A stretch of 11,148 nt of DNA from Deltaproteobacteria bacterium (GTDB lineage Bacteria; Desulfobacterota; Desulfobaccia; Desulfobaccales; 0-14-0-80-60-11): assembly GCA_016874945.1 (NCBI GenBank), contig VGSO01000066.1, positions 1 to 11,148 of the forward strand, given 5' to 3'. Every line of letters begins with the position of its first letter. Within the stretch, counting starts at the first letter, position 1. The notes under the pieces are model-generated. The model ran no database searches. It saw only the letters and a program-made list of their open reading frames with translations, and had not been told where the DNA came from. Below are positions 6,537 through 11,148 of the stretch, in pieces. Both the position numbers and the translations under genes were made by a program.

Positions 6537-6630
6537 AGTGAGCAGTGAGCAGTAAGCAGTAAGCAGTAAGCAGTTGGCGGTTAGCCATTGGAAGATCGCT
6601 AACTGCAAACTGCTATCAGCCAACTGCTAT
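6537..6630. repeat. Heptamer tandem array with inverted counterpart, [G]CAGT[A/G]A family
   Basis: Seven tandem 7-nt units lie at 6537-6585: two AGTGAGC, three AGTAAGC, then degenerate AGTTGGC and GGTTAGC. After a short spacer the complementary form follows (6598-6630), with AGCAGTT-like heptamers on the other strand. This gives stems such as 6577-6585 with 6598-6606 (8 of 9 plus a wobble) and 6571-6578 CAGTTGGC with 6619-6626 GCCAACTG (perfect). The element occupies most of the gap between mtaD and the DAC-like gene. Confidence 0.85.
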
Positions 6631-6655
6631 ATTTTGACAGTTACGGCGGCTTCGG

Positions 6656-7987
6656 TCAAGGCCGGGGGAGAGACCGGCCAAAAGCGGCCAGGTCCTCGCG
6701 GCCGGCGCGGATTTGACCGGCAATTTCCTGCCAGTCCAGGGTGGCGAACTCGCCCCGGCGCAGGAGCCAGCGGCCTCCCACCATGACCTGGCGCACATCC
6801 CTGGCCCGGGCGGCATAGACCAGGTGGGAATAAGGGTCATGAAGAGGCGTGAGGTGGGGCTGGTTAAGATCAACGATAATAAGGTCCGCTGCTTTCCCCG
6901 GGACCAGGGCGCCGGTTTGGTCCGTCAGGCCCAGGACCCGGGCCCCCTGCCGGGTGGCCAGGGCCAAGACCTGGGGAGCGGAAAGCGCCGTGGGATCATG
7001 ACGCCAGACCTTGTGCAGCCGGGCGGCCAGATTCATTTCCCCCCACAGGTCCAGGTTGTTGTTGGACGCGGCCCCATCGGTGCCCAATCCCACGGTCACC
7101 CCCCGGGCCAGCAAATCCGGCACGGGGGCCACCCCCGCAGCCAATTTCAGGTTGCTTTCGGGGCAATGGCTTACCTTCACCCCCCGGAGGGCCAATAAGT
7201 CTTGGTCCTCTTCCGTCAACCACACGGCATGGACCGCCACCGTCAGTTCATCCAGGACCCCCAGTCCGTCCAAATAAGCCCCGGGGCGGAGACCGGTGCG
7301 CCGTTGGATTTCCTCCATTTCCTGGCGGGTTTCCGCCAGGTGCAGGAAAAACGGCAGGCCCCGCGTGCGGGTGAGAGCTTTGGCGGACTTTAGGGTCTCC
7401 GGGCCGCAGGTGTACGCCGAGTGGCAGAAGATGGTGGAGGTGATAAGGTCCCCAAAATCCCTACCCGATTCTACGAACTCCTCCGCCACCCTGAGGTTGT
7501 CCCGGGGGTCCGGGACTCCGGGGGCCGGGAGATCCACTATCCCCTGGGCCACCACCGCCCGCAGCCCTGCCTGGGAAAAGGCCCGCCGGACCTCAGCGGC
7601 ATAAAAATAACCGTCGGCCACGGTGGTCACCCCGCCCCGGATCAGTTCCGCGGCGGCCAGGAGCGCCCCCCAATACGCCCGGTCCGGGTTGAGCCAACCG
7701 CGTTCCAGGGGAAAAATGAAGTCCCGGAACCAGGTTTCCAGGGGCAGATCGTCGGCCAGGCCCCGGAACCAGGTCATGGGGGCGTGGCAGTGGGTGTTGA
7801 CCAGCCCCGGAAGGACCAGTCCACCCCGGGCGTCCAGGCGCTCCCGGGCCGCGGGCAGGCCCTGGGGGCCGTCCTGGCCCACCGCACTGATGCGGCTTCC
7901 CGTAATCGCCACATAACCCCGCTCCAGGGGCGGCGACCCCGGCTCCAGGGTCAGGACCAAGGCGTTGTGGATGAGGGTGTCAGTCAT
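6656..7987 (-). CDS. mtaD: 5-methylthioadenosine/S-adenosylhomocysteine deaminase (amidohydrolase family)
   Basis: This 443-residue protein has the usual length for the MtaD/TrzA/ATZ amidohydrolases. It hydrolytically deaminates S-adenosylhomocysteine, methylthioadenosine and often adenosine, in the cytoplasm, recycling by-products of SAM-dependent reactions. The N-terminal beta domain leads to NTHCHAPM with metal ligands H66 and H68. Further active-site residues are H216 and E219 (FFLHLAET), H253 (AVHAVWL), H274 in VSHCPESNLKLAAG, and D304 in LGTDGAASNNNLD. The C-terminal part has GKAADLIIVDL (364-374) and HLVYAARARDVRQVMVGGRWLL. These SNNNLD and SHCPESNLKLA signatures favour MTA/SAH deaminase over guanine deaminase or chlorohydrolases. 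A weak AAGG ribosome site lies ten bases before the ATG. Both flanks carry related heptamer repeats. No mtnP or ahcY neighbour is seen. Confidence 0.92.
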   Translation of the reverse strand: MTDTLIHNALVLTLEPGSPPLERGYVAITGSRISAVGQDGPQGLPAARERLDARGGLVLPGLVNTHCHAPMTWFRGLADDLPLETWFRDFIFPLERGWLNPDRAYWGALLAAAELIRGGVTTVADGYFYAAEVRRAFSQAGLRAVVAQGIVDLPAPGVPDPRDNLRVAEEFVESGRDFGDLITSTIFCHSAYTCGPETLKSAKALTRTRGLPFFLHLAETRQEMEEIQRRTGLRPGAYLDGLGVLDELTVAVHAVWLTEEDQDLLALRGVKVSHCPESNLKLAAGVAPVPDLLARGVTVGLGTDGAASNNNLDLWGEMNLAARLHKVWRHDPTALSAPQVLALATRQGARVLGLTDQTGALVPGKAADLIIVDLNQPHLTPLHDPYSHLVYAARARDVRQVMVGGRWLLRRGEFATLDWQEIAGQIRAGREDLAAFGRSLPRP

Positions 7988-7989
7988 TG

Positions 7990-8188
7990 TCAGTGAGCCT
8001 TAACCAGTGATCAGTGATCAGTAATAGGGTATCGGGGTAAACCCGGATTAAACCAATGGCTGCTGGTTGATATAAAAAGGCAAATTATTCAGACAGTTAA
8101 TCTTTTATTGAACAGAAGATCGCGCGGCAAGCTATGGTTGAAATTAACCAGCAATCACTGATCACTGGTCACTGATCACTGATTACTG
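7990..8188. repeat. Inverted heptamer arrays (CAGTGAT type) around an AT-rich spacer
   Basis: The left array has CAGTGAT, CAGTGAT, CAGTAAT at 8005-8025, with a further TCAGTGA at 7990-7996 only two bases from the mtaD start codon. The right array has five units of the reverse complement at 8154-8188 (ATCACTG twice, GTCACTG, ATCACTG, ATTACTG). A perfect 16-bp stem forms between 8003-8018 (ACCAGTGATCAGTGAT) and 8154-8169. The 135-bp loop between these arms is AT-rich and holds no visible gene; it may carry the mtaD promoter, but I cannot point to a convincing -35/-10 pair. The right array runs into the 3' end of the neighbouring precorrin-2 dehydrogenase gene. Confidence 0.85.
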
Positions 8189-8859
8189 AACGCCTTATCC
8201 ACCAAATCGGCCAAAACCGATAAAGGAATAATTTCTCCCAATACCTCTTCCAGGATATGGCCCACCCGGTCCCGGTCCCCCTGGGCCAGGGCTTCCTGCA
8301 AGGGGCTGTCCACCAGCCGGAGAAACAGGGCGGCATTGTCCTGGTGGCCCCGGCGGACGGCCAGGACGCCTTCCCGCACCTCCTGGAGCAGGGCGAGATA
8401 GGGGCCGTATTCCGGGCCGAAGCTCCGCTCCAATTCCTCGCGCAGCCGCCGGGCCAACGCGGGGCTGGCCCCGCCGGTGCTGATGGCCACGATGAGGTCC
8501 CCCCGGCGCACCTGGGCCGGCACGATAAAGGTGCACAGCTCCGGGGCGTCGGCGATGTTGACCCAGATGCCACGTTCTTGAGCCGCGGCGCTCACTTGGG
8601 CGTTGACCCGGGGGTCGTTGGTGGCGCCCATGACCAGGGCCATGCCGTTTAGGTGGTCCGGCGTGAAGCCGCCTTCCAGATAGCGGATTTCACCCCGGCC
8701 GGCGAGCTTCTCCAAATAGGGGCTGAGGGTTTGGCTCACCACCGTCACCTTGGCCCCGGCCGCCAAAAGGTCCAGGACTTTCCGCTCCCCCACCGCGCCG
8801 CCGCCCACCACCAGGCAGGGCTTGCCGTCAATAAGGGCGAAGATGGGATAGGTTTTCAT
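8176..8859 (-). CDS. sirC: Precorrin-2 dehydrogenase / sirohydrochlorin ferrochelatase-type protein (CysG N-terminal, Met8/SirC-like)
   Basis: This 227-residue protein matches the N-terminal half of CysG and stand-alone SirC/Met8p enzymes, which oxidise precorrin-2 to sirohydrochlorin with NAD+ on the way to siroheme. The Rossmann motif VVGGGAVGERK lies at 17-27, a GATNDPRVNAQV segment at 78-89, and NIADAPELCTFIVPAQVRRGDLIVAISTGGASPALARRLRE at 101-141. D104 falls at the same place as the catalytic Asp104 reported for CysG. The C-terminal helical part (about 145-224) is typical of the family, and there is no fused SUMT methyltransferase domain. The last codons (Ser-Asn-Gln-stop) lie inside a heptamer repeat array, so the natural C-terminus may have been altered. 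The Shine-Dalgarno is poor. The gene stands alone rather than with hemA or hemC. Whether it also inserts iron is not visible. Confidence 0.88.
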   Translation of the reverse strand: MKTYPIFALIDGKPCLVVGGGAVGERKVLDLLAAGAKVTVVSQTLSPYLEKLAGRGEIRYLEGGFTPDHLNGMALVMGATNDPRVNAQVSAAAQERGIWVNIADAPELCTFIVPAQVRRGDLIVAISTGGASPALARRLREELERSFGPEYGPYLALLQEVREGVLAVRRGHQDNAALFLRLVDSPLQEALAQGDRDRVGHILEEVLGEIIPLSVLADLVDKAFSNQ

Positions 8860-9183
8860 AACCGTTAGGAGATCTCTGAAAAAGTAATGTTGAGGGAGGG
8901 GGCCGGGGGTCGCCGACCCTTGCCCCTTCCCTCAATCTCCCTCCCCCAACCTCTTAAGAGGAGGGAAACTGGCTGGCAAGTCGGGGCTTTATGCCCCGCC
9001 TTCCCAGCCCCTTTTGCGGGTTGGGAGCCCCTACAGGGCGCGGCCCGCCGCGCCCCTATGTGGAACAGCAGGGCGGCTATTCTGCATCTACTTCGGCCTG
9101 CACAGATAAGGGCGAGCCGGCGGCCCGCCCTTTTGGCTGCGTTACCGTAATATTTTAACTTTTTGGCGGCCTGAACGCATCGC
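8860..9183. other. 324-bp intergenic region packed with hairpins
   Basis: The gap between the glyS stop and the precorrin-2 dehydrogenase start has no convincing gene; an 87-codon plus-strand frame at 8887-9150 is low-complexity and unsupported. It holds at least five separate inverted repeats. These are a 13-bp stem 8890-8902/8923-8935 with a nested GGGTCG/CGACCC; the palindrome CCTCTTAAGAGG at 8950-8961; CGGGGC-TTTAT-GCCCCG at 8982-8998; CCCAGCCC/GGGTTGGG at 9003-9025 (one wobble); GGGCGCGG-CCCG-CCGCGCCC at 9036-9055; and AAGGGCG/CGCCCTT at 9108-9132. Near glyS there is an AT-rich stretch (about 9144-9164). Confidence 0.75.
8890..8935. repeat. 13-bp stem hairpin with nested inner palindrome
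   Basis: The outer arms TTGAGGGAGGGGG (8890-8902) and CCCCTTCCCTCAA (8923-8935) pair at 13 positions with one G-T wobble. The inner GGGTCG-C-CGACCC lies at 8907-8919. In the minus-strand transcript it would sit about 30 nt before the precorrin-2 dehydrogenase start, so it could act on leader structure or simply be a REP-like element. There is no T-run directly after the stem on either strand. Confidence 0.65.
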
Positions 9184-11148
9184 CTAAGCCGTGGTAATCT
9201 TGGAGAAATCCGCCATCATCAGGAAGGTGCCGCTGATGTGCTCCAGCAGAGCCAGGCGGTTGCGGCGCACCTTTTCATCTTCGGCCATCACCAGGACCTT
9301 ATCGAACAAGGCATCCACCGGTCCTCTGAGCCTGGCCAGGGCCTGGCAGGCCGCCAGATAGTCCCGCTTGCCCAGGGCCGCCTCCACTTCCGTTTCCATA
9401 AGGCCCGCGGCCTCGTAAAGTTGCCTTTCTTCCGGGTATTCGAACAGCAGCGGATCCACCTCCCCGGCTGCCGTCCCCCGGGAGATGTTGATGACCCGTT
9501 TGAAGGCCACCGCCAGGGCCGGAAATTCGGGACTTTGCCGCACTTCCTCCAGGGCCTTCACCTTGTCCATGGCCTCCACTACATCCCGGCAGCCCGCGGC
9601 CAGAACCGCGGTCACTGTCTCGTTCTCGAATCCTTCGGCCAGGAGCAGGTGCTGAAGCCGGGTCTGGAAAAAGTCCAACACCTCCAGGGCGGTGTCTTCC
9701 GGGTTGCGGCTGATCTTGTCTTTCAGCAGCTCCAGGGTCTGCCACACGAAGGCCGTCAGGTCCAGGTGCAGGTCCAAGGCCCGGAGAATGCGGATGATGG
9801 AGAGGGCGTGGCGGCGCAAGCCGTAAGGGTCCGCGGCCCCGGTGGGGATGAGGCCCACCCCGAAGATGCCGCAGATGGTGTCCATGCGGTCCGCCATGCC
9901 CACCAGGGCGCCGGGGAGGTCCCCAGGCAGTTCGTCGTCCGCGTGCCGGGGGAGATAATGGGTGAATATGGCCTCCGCCACTTCCGGCGGCTCCCCGAAG
10001 ATTTTGGCATACTGACGGCCCATGATGCCCTGAAGGCTGGGGAATTCGCCCACCATATCGGTGACGATGTCGGCCTTGCACAGGAGGGCGGCCCGGCGCA
10101 CCGCGTCCTCCTGGCCAGGGGCCAGCTCCCGGGCCAGATAGCCCGCAACCTCCCGGAAGCGCTCCATCTTTTCATAAGACGTGCCCAGGAGGGAGTGGTA
10201 CACCACCCCTTTCAGTTCTTCCACCCGTTCCTCGCACTTAACTTTCTGATCCACCTGGTAAAAATACATGGCGTCGCTGAGGCGGGCCCGCAGGACGCGC
10301 TCGTGGCCCCGGGCCACCAGTTCCGGGTCCCTGGCCAGGGTATTGTTCACCGCCAGAAAGTGCGGCAGGAGGCGGCCGTCTTTGCCTCTCAGGGAAAAAT
10401 AGCGCTGGTGCTCCCGCATGGAAGTGATGAGCACTTCGTCGGGCAGGGCCAGAAATTTGTCCTCAAAGGTCCCCATGACCACCGAGGGATATTCCACCAG
10501 AAAGGTGTTCTCCTCCACCAGCCCCGGATTGGGGACCACCTCGCCGCCCACCCGGGCCGCGGCCCGGGTTAATTCCTCCTCCAGTTGGGCCCGACGGGCG
10601 GCGGGGTCCACGACGACGTGGGCCAGCCCCAGGGCCGCCACGTAGGCCGTGGAATCGTCCACCTCCATGGCCTGGGGCCCCAGGAACCGGTGGCCGTAAG
10701 TCACCCCGCCGCTCACCACGTCCGCCACGGGGAAGGAAATAACCTCCCCCCCCAGGCGGGCCAGGACCCAGTGGATGGGCCGGGCGAAAGTGGTGGCCAG
10801 GGACCCCCAGCGCATGGACTTGGGAAAGCTGAGGCCCAAAATGAAGCTTGGCAGAAGCTCCTTCAGGCGCTCCCCGGTGGGCCGCCCCGGCGCGGTCTTG
10901 CTCACCGCCAGGTAAACTCCCCTGGGGGTCTCCACTTCAATGAGGTCGCCCACCGCCACGCCCTGATTCTTGGCAAAGCCCAAGGCCGCGGCGGTGGGCC
11001 GGCCTTCGGCGTCAAAGGCCACGGCCTTGGGCGGCCCCAAGATTTCGGCGCTCAATTCCGCCTGGACCGGAGCCACGTCTTGGGCCACCAGGGTCAGGCG
11101 CCGGGGAGTGCCCCAGGTGACGATTTTTCCCACCCCGATGCGCTCGTG
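9184..11148 (-). CDS. glyS: Glycyl-tRNA synthetase beta subunit, N-terminus cut by window edge
   Basis: The frame is open from the right edge to a TAG at 9184-9186, giving about 654 residues of a protein usually near 690, so only some 30 N-terminal residues are missing. A GTG at 11133 is not the true start: the codons before it read HERIG, continuing the family's N-terminal region just before TWGTPRRL. The beta subunit works with GlyQ in the alpha2beta2 glycyl-tRNA synthetase and supplies tRNA recognition. Family landmarks are ARPIHWVLARLGG, YPSVVMGTFEDKFLALPDEVLITSMREHQRYF, KADIVTDMVGEFPSLQGIMG (about 10020-10080), DRMDTICGIFGVGLIPTGAADPYGLRRHALSIIRIL, and a C-terminal helical anticodon-binding region ending ADFSKITTA. 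glyQ would be expected just beyond the right edge. A gap of 324 bp full of hairpins separates it from the next gene. Confidence 0.95.
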   Translation of the reverse strand, partial: HERIGVGKIVTWGTPRRLTLVAQDVAPVQAELSAEILGPPKAVAFDAEGRPTAAALGFAKNQGVAVGDLIEVETPRGVYLAVSKTAPGRPTGERLKELLPSFILGLSFPKSMRWGSLATTFARPIHWVLARLGGEVISFPVADVVSGGVTYGHRFLGPQAMEVDDSTAYVAALGLAHVVVDPAARRAQLEEELTRAAARVGGEVVPNPGLVEENTFLVEYPSVVMGTFEDKFLALPDEVLITSMREHQRYFSLRGKDGRLLPHFLAVNNTLARDPELVARGHERVLRARLSDAMYFYQVDQKVKCEERVEELKGVVYHSLLGTSYEKMERFREVAGYLARELAPGQEDAVRRAALLCKADIVTDMVGEFPSLQGIMGRQYAKIFGEPPEVAEAIFTHYLPRHADDELPGDLPGALVGMADRMDTICGIFGVGLIPTGAADPYGLRRHALSIIRILRALDLHLDLTAFVWQTLELLKDKISRNPEDTALEVLDFFQTRLQHLLLAEGFENETVTAVLAAGCRDVVEAMDKVKALEEVRQSPEFPALAVAFKRVINISRGTAAGEVDPLLFEYPEERQLYEAAGLMETEVEAALGKRDYLAACQALARLRGPVDALFDKVLVMAEDEKVRRNRLALLEHISGTFLMMADFSKITTA

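Noticed and set aside
5464..6555. Plus-strand open frame of 363 codons opposite the DAC-like gene
   Set aside because: Low-complexity Gly/Gln/Val composition with no recognisable motif; the minus-strand frame carries DAC motifs. A second minus-strand frame at 5291-6412 is Pro/Gly/Arg-rich and also a shadow.
6537..6630. Heptamer array considered as a CRISPR array
   Set aside because: Units are 7 nt in direct tandem with no spacers; CRISPR repeats are about 23-50 nt separated by unique spacers, and no cas gene is present.
8887..9150. Possible small gene of 87 codons on the plus strand
   Set aside because: It runs through consecutive hairpins, has no ribosome site or family resemblance, and is strongly Arg/Pro/Ala-biased.

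Overview
The window is GC-rich chromosomal DNA made mostly of housekeeping genes. The gene set points to an anaerobic Desulfobacterota-type (former Deltaproteobacteria) bacterium. The evidence is a very long DHH-CBS-CBS-tRNA nucleotidyltransferase fusion, a separate beta subunit of glycyl-tRNA synthetase, an MTA/SAH deaminase and a stand-alone precorrin-2 dehydrogenase. The taxon is an inference; no rRNA or other phylogenetic marker gene is present to fix it.

Layout. Positions 1-524 (minus) hold the N-terminal part of an RlmB/TrmH-type rRNA 2'-O-methyltransferase that runs off the left edge. Upstream of it on the same strand is a compact hicB-hicA toxin-antitoxin operon (609-1072). This operon is bracketed by two related long palindromes built from AACACAGAT-like units (534-604 and 1101-1164). 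Diverging to the right are xerD (1188-2072) and, overlapping it by an ATGA junction, the 887-residue fusion protein (2069-4732). A 251-bp convergent gap with simple heptamer repeats and a probable terminator follows.

The rest is on the minus strand, listed here in transcription order: glyS (partial, runs off the right edge), a 324-bp gap full of hairpins, precorrin-2 dehydrogenase, mtaD, and a 513-residue protein whose C-terminal third looks like a divergent diadenylate cyclase (DisA_N/DAC) domain behind a long uncharacterised N-terminal region.

The genes do not form one pathway: they cover tRNA/rRNA maturation and charging, chromosome resolution, siroheme synthesis, S-adenosyl-nucleoside recycling and possible cyclic-dinucleotide signalling. 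The least ordinary content is the atypical DAC protein and the intergenic DNA. A heptamer family with the core [G/T]CAGT[A/G]A surrounds mtaD on both sides, folds into inverted arrays, and appears to supply the last codons and the stop of the precorrin-2 dehydrogenase gene. I see no phage, transposase, CRISPR array or RNA gene.
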